Shown here: positions 1 through 11,100 of the stretch, piece by piece
Layout: the number at the start of each line of letters is the position of its first letter
How positions within the stretch are numbered: position 1 is the stretch's first letter
Origin: Symsagittifera roscoffensis
Lineage: Eukaryota > Xenacoelomorpha > Acoela > Convolutidae
Direction: 5' to 3'
DNA: 64,000 bases
Assembly: GCF_963678635.1 (NCBI RefSeq)
Contig: NC_087064.1
Coordinates: 67,310,525-67,374,524 of the forward strand
The notes under the pieces: model-generated
The model's input: the letters and a program-made list of their open reading frames with translations, nothing else
The model's database searches: none
Told to the model about the DNA's origin: nothing
Translations under genes and position numbers: made by a program

Positions 1-1559
1 ATGATCAAAGAGCTACATCTAATATCGATAGAACCTATTTGTTTAACAAATACTTTCAGTCAGTTTTTAGCCACTCTCTCTTTGTAGGCAAGAATAACCC
101 ATCTCATGAATGTAAAACAGCTCTTCTCTATTTTATCATAATGGAAATAGAAAAAATTCTCGAAAACTTGGATATCAACAAAACCAAAGGACCTGATAAC
201 CTAGGAGACATTCTTTCGAAAAAAAACTAAACTGTTCTATCTCTAAATCTTTCTTTCTTCTTTTTAACACAATTTCTAAGAAATGTGTTTTTCCATCAAC
301 ATGGAAAATAACCGAAATTATTCCTATCTTCAAAGAGGGAGACAAACAACTTGTCTCAAACTACCGGCCAATAAGTCTGCTAACGCTTATCTCAAAGGTG
401 TTAGAAAAATTAATTTTCGATAAATTGATTTCATCAGTAAAATTTAGCATCACAAACTCACAACACGACTTCCGACAAAAACGATCTACTGTTACAAACC
501 TCATTGAGTATCTCCATGAGGTATATAGTTACTATGATAATATCGAAACAAATTATCTGGCTTGCCTCTACCTAGGTTTCCAAAAGGCTTTCGACAAGAT
601 GAACCACGCAATGATAATTGAAAAAATTAGGAGCTTTGGTTTCACGGGACAATGTTTAAAGCTACTAAAAATTTATCCAACAGATAGAAAACGAACCGTT
701 CGCATTGGAGAAGCAGCATCCGAGCCCTTACCAGTACACAGTGGTGTGCCTCAGGGGTAAATTCTCGGGCCTTTGATGTTTATTCTCTATATAAATGACT
801 TACCAGATTGTGCCATGTCAGCCAATTTTGGCTACGCAGACGATTACAAAATTGTTTGCAATGACCCATCAATTTTAAATATCGATGCGAAGAGAAGTTG
901 GAGTTGGTGTGTAAAGATTTTTTATGCCAGTAAATGTGTTAAAAACAAAAATTCTCATTGTGAAGGGAAATGCAAAAGTTGAAGTAAATGGAACTGTTCT
1001 CGAAGAAACAGCAGAAATTAAAGATTTAGGTCTTATAATCACTAGCACATAATAATGGACTGAAAATGCTACAAATAGTTCTGCCAAAGCTCTGAAGGCA
1101 TTGCGCTCTGTGAAAAGAAACATCTCCAAATTAACAAATCAGGCCAAGAAATTAAAATCATGCAAATCATATGTTGCACCTATTGTAAGTTATGGCTCAT
1201 CATTATTGAAACCCTCAAAAAGAGATCTTAAAATAATTGAAAAAAAGAAAGCAACAGCATGGATGTTGAATCCAACTCAAGAATACAAAGATCGATTGAT
1301 TTCCCTACATATCCTTCCTCTGTCACTTTATCATGAACTACACATTCCACTGCCACTGCACAAAATCCCAATTGAAAAAACTGAGCTACAATGGAAAAAC
1401 TTCATAAGTGTTAAGGAAAAAGGACAAACAAGATATGAGAGTATAAAAAAATACGAAAGCAAACAATTTCTACTGCAAAAATCAGAATCTGATTTTTTCC
1501 TGAGAGCCTGCAATATTACGAACGCCTTGAATGAACACCTCAAATTCGATATCATCTAG
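1..1559 (+). mobile_element. Decayed non-LTR retrotransposon (LINE), reverse transcriptase region
   Basis: A LINE ORF2 reverse transcriptase running off the left edge of the window. Recognisable blocks in order are: the N-terminal FNKYF and KTKGPD motifs (about 40-200), YRPISLL (about 362-382), an F-Q-K-A-F-D palm motif (about 577-597), GVPQG (about 745-759), FILYINDLP (about 779-806) and the catalytic YADD (about 835-846). A C-terminal segment follows at 1101-1559, with YKDRL and ILPLSLYHEL as in CR1/L2/Jockey-type elements. The frame is broken: an A-run slip near 220, an in-frame TAA at 758-760 right after PQG, and a frame loss after about 880. No endonuclease domain is visible, so the copy is 5'-truncated or cut by the window edge. 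It cannot be active. The clade (CR1/L2-like) is judged by motif style only. Confidence 0.9.
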
Positions 1560-1639
1560 CACGAAAACATAAAAGAACTAATAACGAATGTTTTCTGGAG
1601 ATATTTTAAAGAGAAAATATTTCTGGAGATATTTCTGTG

Positions 1640-1780
1640 TTCAAGTTGTCTGGCGTGACCACACTTTTAAACAAGCTTTTGAATGGGACTCACCACAAAC
1701 GGCGGGACCATCCTTCTAAACGAGTACCTTTTACTCTTGACCCCCTGCGAGCTTTCGTTGAGGAACTTGAAAATGCGTAA
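1640..1780 (+). CDS. Coding-like stretch, unidentified (possible exon)
   Basis: An open frame of about 46 codons with higher GC than its surroundings, ending in TAA at 1778-1780. The peptide contains RVPFTLDPLRAFVEELENA, which looks like real protein rather than AT-rich noise. A possible donor (GC|GTAAAA) lies at 1776-1777, just before the stop. I could not find a join to the next coding-like exon at 1902 that keeps both frames, so the two may not belong together. It could instead be an untypical LINE tail, because it follows the retrotransposon by 80 bp. I do not recognise the family. Confidence 0.28.
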   Translation, partial: FKLSGVTTLLNKLLNGTHHKRRDHPSKRVPFTLDPLRAFVEELENA

Positions 1781-1901
1781 AAATCTTTAGCCAATCCATA
1801 GTTCCTTCTCTTCGCGTTTGTACAATATATCTCCCTTTCTTTTGTTTTTTTCTTTGTTTAGTTGATGTTTTGTGCTGTTTTTCTGATATATCGTGTTTCA
1901 G

Positions 1902-2029
1902 TACATGCTCAGCAAACTAAAACAAGAACTCTGGACCTCTTGCGACTCTGGGAACTAGAAAATAGTATTGCGCAAGTTGTTGACAAAAAAAATTTGGAAC
2001 CAGACTATCAATTGTTGATGGATGTTTGA
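1902..2029 (+). CDS. Possible terminal coding exon of an unidentified upstream gene
   Basis: A good acceptor (TCGTGTTTCAG, ending at 1901) is followed by a frame that runs from 1904 to a TGA at 2027-2029. The peptide is helical and charged, with TRTLDLLRLWELENSIAQVV and then EPDYQLLMDV at the C terminus. Two bases precede the first full codon, so the upstream exon would have to end in phase 1. It sits 130 bp before the SRF start and is on the same strand. I do not recognise the protein, and I see no AATAAA between it and SRF. Confidence 0.35.
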
Positions 2030-2130
2030 AATGGTAGACCCATTCCACCCATTGTGTTTCTTATTCTTAAAGTATTATTCAAAATTCAGCGTAGACATTG
2101 TTTGCATTAACTTTCTTTGTTGACTGAACA

Positions 2131-2140
2131 CCATATTTGG
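2131..2140 (+). promoter_or_regulatory. CArG box (SRF-binding consensus) beside the SRF start
   Basis: CCATATTTGG fits the SRF site CC(A/T)6GG exactly and lies 19 bp before the SRF ATG. SRF genes are known to be autoregulated through CArG boxes in vertebrates. In a genome this AT-rich I expect roughly one chance match per 15 kb, so the position is suggestive, not proof. An acceptor-like TTTCAG at 2147-2152 lies between it and the ATG. Confidence 0.4.
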
Positions 2141-2159
2141 TGATGGTTTCAGATGTATC

Positions 2160-5100
2160 ATGTCCAACAAGAGGTTTTGTGGATTAATAAATACGCCTAA
2201 AACCGCGACCAACGACGAAAAGCATTTCTTTGGATCACAGAATACTCCCTTGTTTGATATTCCCACTTTCAATTTTCAACCGACATCAGAGGAGCAACTA
2301 TCGAAGCAGCAGAGCTTTGCAGCCAAAGACGTAGATTTCCTGAAAGGTAACAACCATGTGTTTTTGTTGATGTTTATCCTGACACGATCTGCTGTCTTTA
2401 ATAGCAACATGGTCTTTGAGTAACCAAATTGACAGAACATGTTACCAATGAACAGAAGCTTCTTCGGAATAATTTTTACGAGCAAAGTAGGTGGAAATTT
2501 TGAAGAGGTTTAATGATTTCTGTGACTGATTTCAGGTTTTGGTAACACTGTTAATTTGTGAATATAGATGGGCAACGAATCCACAGTAGGCGCAACTCAG
2601 TCTCAGACAGCGAACAATTAGATGACTACTCTGGTGCCCCTCTGAAGTTAGCGGACCCACTCGAACACAGAGTCAAACGCCGACATCACTCAGGCGGAAG
2701 TCACTTAAGTGAAGTGTCTCCAAGACAGCCCATAGTTGCGACTGTAGAGCTGAAAACAGATTACGACCCCGATGAACTCATTGACTCGCTAGAGAGCGTG
2801 GCCAAGTCAATAGATCATAATCCGACAGCCAACGGAAGTTTGTTTCCCAGTAAAAGTTTATTTGACGAGAATGATGATGATGTTAATAGTGTAGATTTTG
2901 ACCATTGTATCGACAACGATGAAACCGAAACTATACCCGATGGCACGTCGGTTGTGGAAGAAAAAGCGAAAGGAAAAAAGACTAGAGGAAGAGTTAAAAT
3001 TAACATTGAGTTAATCAAAGACAAGGAAAGACGGTCGACTACGTTTAGCAAGAGAAAAAACGGCATCCTAAAGAAGGCAAGATTTAAAAAAAGGATATGT
3101 TCTCATTAGCGACAAAATAAATGGTTTGGTAACTAGTTAAACGTTGTACCAGGCTCTGTTTTGTGGCTTCATAAATATTGCAGAGGTAAATAGTTTTGAA
3201 AGAAGTGTGAAAATGTCTTTTCAGGCGCGAGAGCTCGCAGTGCTAACAGGGGCCCAGGTAATGTTACTAATTGCTAGCGAAACAGGACATGTTTACTCAT
3301 ACGCCACTGAGAAGTTAAGACCCATAATCCAGGGATCGGAAGGCGAACAGTTAGTGCTGAGCTGTCTGAAAACACCTAAAGATGCAGAAAAAGGAATGGG
3401 CTCTAAGCCTATCAAAATGGAGGTGATTCCTTGTGGCTCTCAGCAAACAAACACGGAAACAGTCAATGGGAATTTGAATTCTTTCAAACCGAAACTAGAA
3501 GATTTTTCAATACCAAAGAATGTAAGTCCCGTTGATGTAATTTACATGAGAGTATAAAATATGTTCAGAGTGATAATTTCTTAGTTGTTTAGAATCGCAA
3601 ACGAAAGTTGGACGAGCTGCGAGAAATGCGAAATGATGCAAATAAATCGGTTGGTTCAGATTTATTCTAATTAATTGCCAAAGATATTCGTTTCTCCTAT
3701 TGAAAATTCCTTGTTAATAGTTAAATACTTAACATAACAGTCACACTTGCTAGCGAAAACTGGCTCCTAAGTTGTTTCGGTGAAAAAAAATAGATTTTCA
3801 AAAGTTGCGGATGCGCATGGCATATGCGAATGTAATAGCTCATGACATTTTGAAGTTAAAAAAAATCGGTGATATAAACTGATAGTGTTACATTTGGAGC
3901 TCATGCAAGACAATGTGAAACTTAGCAACATTCAGTGCACTCTTTTTGTATAGAGAATTGCAAAAGGCTGGTACAGACGTAATTTATTAAAAAGATCAAA
4001 TGAACTATTTCGGACAATTTTCTCATGCAAAATCTAAATTTTCAGATAAATTATATTTCAAGGTTGTCTCAAATTGAAATTTGCGTGAACTCATTACTTG
4101 AGTTCATTGACTCTTTTCAACTGTCTGTTGGCTATGTTTTATACTTTGAATTAAAACCAGACGAGATAGGAGCAGGGTGAATTATCTTACAGTTTTTCGA
4201 AATTCAAATGAGTCTAGATTAATGATTTTTTTTTCAATTCAACTTTTGTTCATATAGTAATCGCTCTTGGATTATGGTCCTTGCTCTTTTTGCTGCTTCA
4301 CATAGTTCATGCCGTCGATTTCTCGTTTTTGGTTTTTAGCGTCTCTTCATGTTATTTTTATCTGGTCTTGTCGGGAGCTTATCTCGTTAGGAGCTTACTG
4401 TTATGTATCTTTTTATCCTCAGTTTTCAGTGTTTTACACTAGCGTCAGCTTAATGTATTTTTACGAACCGTCTTTTTTTCTAACCCAAGTCGCAATTATT
4501 GGTGCCACGTGGGTTTTCTACCTTAATATATCTCGCAATTTTTTTAAAATGCAAATTCTACACAATTTGGCTTTATGCTTTCCGATATCGTTTATTTGTA
4601 TTCGGCGCCACTTTTGCTGAATGTCATTGGCAATTTATTAGCATATGTAGCTGCTTTATTTTGATAAAAATTTGTCGATGCTTAAGAGTGCGTGGCTGAG
4701 TGTTAGTGCGTAAGGCTCAAAATCTCTATATTGCAGTATGTCGCAGATTGAGTTTTTACTAATTCGAGGGCTGTTTCTATGTTTTCTTATTGTACTTTCT
4801 ACAGCTGCTTTTTGTCGTGTTCTCGCAAGTGTAGAGTACGACAAAAAGCAGCTCTAGAAAGTGCAATAGGAAAAAAAATAGAAATAATCCTCGAATAAGC
4901 AAAGCTTTTGAGTTTCATGCACTAACTACGTAGTAAACGCGCGCTTAACCACTGACGAATACTAGTCACGAATGAAAGAGCTGCACATGCTAATAAATTG
5001 CCCAAGTCATTCAGCGAAAGTGGCACCCAAAACAAAAAGACAGAATTTTGCGAGTTAGTAAATTGAGCAAACTGAAGGCATCCACACTAACTTTAAATTT

Positions 5101-8100
5101 AACAAATAGCAAAACATAAAGCCACATTATTACACCGAAGACTTTAGTCAAGGTGTTATGGTATCGTGTAACGGGTTTTTTTTTAATGTTGTCTGTTGTC
5201 AAGTGTCGACAAATAACGTCCACAGTTATCAATTATCATGTGGGCTGGACTATATCGCGCTATGTCACGTGATTGCGTATGTTTGTTTCTTTATTTGTTC
5301 ATCTTTATTTATTTAATTATCTGTTCTTCTATTTATTTAATTATGTTTAGTTTGCTTATATTTATTTATAATTTATGTATGTACATATTTATTTTTGTTT
5401 ATTTTTATCACGTGTTTTGTTTATTTATTTAATGATTCTTTCTTTCATTTAGTTTTGCTTTTATTATTTCTGCGTGTGTATTTATTTAATTTTTAGTTCT
5501 CGAACTGTTATTTTATGATCTATGTCAATATATCAAAATTTTAGTGTATACATGTGTTATTACGATTTTTAGTTCTCGAACTGTTATTTCATGATCTTTG
5601 TCAATATATCAAAATTTTATTGTATACATGTGTTAGTACCATTTTTAGTTCTCGAACTGTTATTCCATGATCTTTGTCAATATAGCAAAATTTTGGTGTA
5701 TACATGTGTTAGTACGATTTTTAGCTCTAGAACTGTTATTCCATGATCTTTGTCAATATAGCAAAAATTTGACGTATACATGTGTTAGTACGATTTTTAG
5801 CTCTCGAACTGTTATTTCATGATCTTTGCCAATATAGCAAAATTTTGGTGTATACATGTGTTCGTACGAGTTTTAGCTCACGAACTGTTATTTCAGGCCC
5901 TTTGTCAATATAGTAAACTTTTGGTGTATACATGTGTTAGTACGATTTTTAGTTCTAGAAGTGTTATTTTATGATCTTCGTTGATATATCAAAAATTTAA
6001 CCTATACATGTGTTAGTACGATTTTTAGTTCTAGAACTGTTATTTCAGGCTCTTTCTCGATATAGCAAAATTTTGGTGTATACATGTATTAGTACGATTT
6101 TTTGTTCTAGAACTGTTATTCTTCAATTATTAGTTGTTCAAGTTGTTTGGTTTTTGCTTCAGTTTCTATGCCTTCGGTGTATTGCGCGTAGCGCCTATGT
6201 TGTTTAATATATGCATTTCAAAAAATGCGAGGTATATTGAGTTAAAAATTTCTGAAATCGAGTTGTTATTATGTTGCGTGAAACAAGTAGCTTCTTGTGA
6301 CTGTGATTGTGCCCCAAAAAGCGGTGAACGTGCGCAAAAAACTTGCGACTTAAGTTATGCATCAAACACTATCGAAAACAAGACAAAAGCAGCTTTATAA
6401 AGTACAAGAAAAAGAAAAGTATTAATAAGCCTCAAAATAGCAAAATTTCGGTTACGTATTGGATTCGAACCTGCCACCTTGAGACCAAGAGTCACACACA
6501 CATTGACCAATCAGTCACGCATCTTATTAGTCCATAAAAGATAGAAAATAAACACTAGCCAAAAAAAGCAGAGAACAAGTGCTAATGCAATTCACATTGC
6601 TACAGTGAAATATCCAAATAAGCGAACACTTTTAATAAACACTTTTATTTGCAAGATGGATTTGAAAAAAAAAGAAAGATAGAAAAAAAAACATTAGCCA
6701 GAAATAAAGCAGAGAACAGATGCTATGTAAATTACACTGCTGCATTGAAGTTTCCAAATAAGTGAACACTTTTATTTGCAAGTTAGGTTAGAAAGAAACA
6801 GAAGGTTCGTAATAACAACTTAAGCTGACGCTAGTGTTTGTTTTTTGAATTGTAAAACTTAAGAAAATTATTTATTTTGCTTGTTTCAAGTTTTCCAAAG
6901 CGCCGCTTTGCCTCGGTGTTTCATCTTCCATTTTTGAAAGCTTCGTCCAAAAACGCTGTTTTTTTTTAATTCAAATATGGGTGACCAAATTATGATGTGA
7001 CGGAAATTTTTGATATTCCCTGGCCAGTAAATTGCTTTAACTTATACATAGTAGAGCAATCAAGAATTCTGAGACATACGAAAATTCTTTTGACTTTTTT
7101 GCTATAATAGTTGCGTGACTGTGTTTTCTAAACTGCGTATAAGTTTTTCTCTTTATTGTACTTAGAATTGGTTAGTGGCTTCTTCTGCAGCTTCCTGGAA
7201 ACATGAAAAATTCATGGTTTCTTTTTCATGAAATTGTAATATTTTGTCTGAGACTGGTAGTCAGTGATCTTCTTTTTTTCCACGGTAACAATTAATTGAT
7301 TTAATGTCAAGTAGGGCGTATCGCAATTGGCGATTTAAGTTCAAAAGTTAAAGGGAATTTATATTTTTCCGAAAGTTCTCCAAGCTGCTGATAAATCCTC
7401 TGTATTGTGAATGAATTTATGTAAAAGTGCCTAGGTATTCAGTGAAGGCGGAATAATGTGAATTCAGACACCTTTAAAAAAGAACAAAACGGACAAAGTC
7501 CGAGGAATGTTTCAAGAGTAGCACCAAATTTATATAAAAAATCATTTTAAATGCTTTTTAAAAAAACAGTCAAGATTCAATCTTGGTTATCGCCGAAAGT
7601 CGGCTCCAACCAGGTCGTCGACTTCAACAGTAAAAGTTTCGCGCACACACGCGGCTGTTCCACGCTGTACAGCAATGCCAAGTCTCTGCCGCAAGATAAT
7701 TCGTTCAGTGATTAGTTTTTCAGGTCGAGTTCATTGTCGGTGTTTTTTTTTCAGAAAAAAAACTTAAAGTTTTGTTTTTCGACTTTTGTTTCGACTATTG
7801 AAAATGGGGAGGAACCTTGTATTCACGTTTGTTTTAATTTTTTTTTCTTTTTTTTTGTTTTATACTCAGTTTCAGCTGCCACAAATAATCATCAGAGGAA
7901 AATTAATGATATATCGTTTTGAAATTCTTTCAGTCGTGATTCGAACGACCTTAAAGTATTTTCAAAAATCTTTATCGGCGTCGAGAAAAACCGGTTTGAA
8001 ATTTTAGATTTTTCGTCTAGTTTCGAGTGAGCTAGCAGGCTTACAATAAACTATTTTGATAGCTTGAAAGCCTACAAATACTTAATATGACTTTTAAAGT

Positions 8101-11100
8101 TCAGTTTTGTTCTACTGTTGTTGTTGATTTTTTGAGTATTAAGCGCCTTTTTGGAAACAAAAACCTCAAAAAACTGCAAAAAAGTTTTATAAACTGAATG
8201 TTTTTCGATTTTTTGTTTTTCGACTTATTTTCATTTAAAAATTGTTTTCCAGTTTGCTTATTTTACTATAACTGTCAAAGGTCTAGTTTTTTTTGTTTTC
8301 ATCCTTCTATCTCGACACGCAGAAAAAACTATTATAGTTTGAAAAAAGTTTTTTGCACAGTAACCGGCTATCCTCGTTTACTTTATTCCAATATCTCTTG
8401 GCTATGTTTTCTCTTTTGAAAAAAAAACAAGTGTTGCAAAGCTCTGCTTTGCCACTGCGTGTAAATAAAATTAGTTCCATATCTTATTAATGTTTATTTT
8501 TGACAATTTCTTGGTTTCATTGTAATCATGTACATTTTTTCAATGTCTTTTGGCTGGGTTTTATTTTTCGGCTTATTATTTGTCTGCCTATGTTTTGTCG
8601 GCTTAGTTGCCTCATCTAAGAATTGTTTATTTTAGCTGCGAACAATTCTCACTGCATTTGCTTTTAGCATTTAAAAATCCTGACGAACTTGCTTCTCGCA
8701 TTGGTTTTAATTTTACCAGCTCAATTTGTTTTCTTTTGTTTTCATTTTTGTTTTCATTTTTTGTTTTCATTTTTTTTGTATAATTTATCGACAATAAATT
8801 TCGGCTTGATTAATATCGACTTAGTAGCCTCTTATTGCGCGTGTGTGTGCTCTGAGGGTAAAAAGGACTTAAGGTCTTTTTAAGTTTAGAATTTTTTGAA
8901 TTTTTTTTGGCCTGAAGGGTTGTTGCTCAGGTATTTTTGTCTTTGTTACCGCTTGGCAATAAAATTCAACTCCAATCACATATCCGGCGCATCATGCGTC
9001 CATCTGTTTAGTTTTTTCGACTTGGTTCTCGTAACTCGATGGTTCATCTTTATTCCAAATTGTTTTAACCCCCACCCCCCCCCTTGCTTGAGACGACAAA
9101 GCCTGGAATGCTATTCCTTTGAGACCTGTTTTCTTTTGCAAATAGAAAGTGTTGGCTAATTTTGATTGTCTGTTTGCTTTTTTTGTCTGCTTAGCTCCAC
9201 AGAAAGGACTGTTTTTTTTTAAAAAAACACTTGCCTTCTTTATAGCGTTCTCAAAGCTCTTTGTAGAGTTTTTAATGGTGCAGGCAGTTTTGTTCAGGAT
9301 ATTTTGGGCCTTTGTTGCAGTTTTTATCGACAGTTTTTTTCCGTATATTTTTAATTATAGTCATTCATATTTGTATCGCAATTGGCGCGACGCTCAGCTT
9401 CTCCTCTGTGTTAAGATTTCCTTAGCGGAAGAAAGAATGATGCTCTTATTTTTAAGAGTAATGAACGTGGTGAGTACTCTATAGGTCTTGCTGATTTTTT
9501 GTTTGTTTTTCTTTTCAGGAAAAAACCTTAGAATTAGTTCACCCTCAATTTTGATTTTTTTTTGCGGTTTGACTTGTGATTTATTTTAAAGTTCAATGCG
9601 TTTATATTGTTGAAAGGAAGGCAAACTCCACCATCGAACAGCAAAACTGTAAAGGTCACGAAAAACGTCATCGACTTCTAATTTCGAAAATGGAAATTAG
9701 TTATCAGATTTCCCAGTGAAATAAAAGTTTTACCTAAATATCCAGTTTTCTCAAATTGTGTTGATTGGGTGTAAAAAAGTGTCCATTATATATTGTTCTT
9801 CAAATTGAATGCGCTTTAAGGCCATCTATTTTTTTGTTCGAAATTCTGTAGTTGAAGATTTTTGAAAAGACCATTTTTTTCAGTTTCCTTGCATTCATTA
9901 CCCTTTTCCAACGGTCAGTTGGCTATGTTCTCAAATTGGGTTAGTTTCATCGTTAGAAATTAACTATTTTTCATAAAAGATTATTTAAGTGAAAAGAGCT
10001 CTAAAATTGATTCATTGTTTCGAAACTCAAAGATTGAAAAAATGTTTAAAATGAGTATACTTTACAATAAGTTTCCCTGAGTTCAATTACACGTTTCCAA
10101 GTGTCTAATGGCTATGTTTTTGCGATAAAGTCACAACTGAAAGGGCTTATTTATAATGTCACATCAGATCAAGACATTTTTTAGATTACCTAAAATTGTA
10201 TGGCAAAAAGTTTGCTCTGGGCCATAGTTCTTTCGCACTTCATGAAGTGGTCATAGTGCTTATGAACACTTAGATTATCCAAGTTTGATATACAAGTCTG
10301 ATTTGAAAGATATGTGATTAATTGCGTTTGAATTTTTGTGTATTACGCCTTTATTTAGGTGCCTCTACCCAATTCGTATCAGCAAATATTGCACCAACCT
10401 GTGAATGACCTAGTCCAGCATAACTTCCTGGCCCAGTCCCAACAGAGCAGCAATTCACAACACTTGTCTTCCAACAATAATCCACAAAACAGTATCTCCA
10501 TCCAGCAGATGAATCAAAACAACCTACTTCTACGCTCAGATCAGAAACAGAACTCAAACAACAATGCACAACAGTATACAACAATCCTAGCCCCGCCTCA
10601 AAGGGTGTCATCAAGTACGCCTCAAATATTTCTGACAAATCAACCGACTGCCATCTCACATCACGGGTTAGTGCGCGATTCGGACCATCATATCCAGACT
10701 TACCCTACAGCTGCCGGTATCCTAGACTCATCGCTGTTAGCTCGAAACGGAACCATACAACGTACGACTGAAGCGGACTCAAACATAATCCAGGCATTCA
10801 TGAACAACTCCTTGCTGCAACCAGTGAGTCATAATCAACAAAGCGGAGTGACTAATATTGTTATGTCCTCATCGCAAAGACATGTGGCCCCACAACAGCG
10901 TTACATCTTCGCACCGTCATCGTCATCCGAATTATCTGCAGGTGCTCAGACAGTTGTCAATCTCACATCCGTACCCACTGTTCACGCCGTGCACTCCAAC
11001 TCGGGACAATTTCCGAGAATCAAAGAGGAGTTCCAGGCGCAACAGCAAATCGTATCATATGCAAACTCCGCAGTATCTGGACATCCCTCCTTGGCGTCAT

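Larger units (their letters stand above)
3650..10358 (+). other. SRF intron 4, 6.7 kb, repeat-filled
   Basis: The intron starts GTTGGTTCAG and ends TTATTTAG, phase 0. I see no coding exon in it. Contents in order: a weakly conserved repeat ending in the CTGTTGGCTATG motif near 4120; a sense/antisense SINE-like pair (about 4240-5240); a low-complexity TTTATTTA stretch (about 5280-5490); a 76-bp tandem array (5491-6140); antisense SINE-like sequence (about 6290-6800); a unit shared with 22.2-22.7 kb (about 7950-8440); T-rich sequence; and a copy of the dispersed repeat ending in GGCTATGTT (about 9560-9925). The open frames here are rich in Phe, Leu and Cys and follow base composition only. Confidence 0.75.

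Noticed and set aside
5491-6140. CRISPR-like array
   Set aside because: The units are contiguous, with no unique spacers and 76-bp similarity throughout. The context is an animal intron.
4309-9484. Many plus-strand frames rich in Phe, Leu, Tyr and Cys in SRF intron 4
   Set aside because: They mirror T-rich DNA, have no domains, and lie in repeats between two well-defined SRF exons.
10351-10659. Minus-strand frame opposite SRF exon 5
   Set aside because: It is the antisense shadow of the Gln/Asn-rich SRF coding exon, whose plus frame joins in phase to exon 4.
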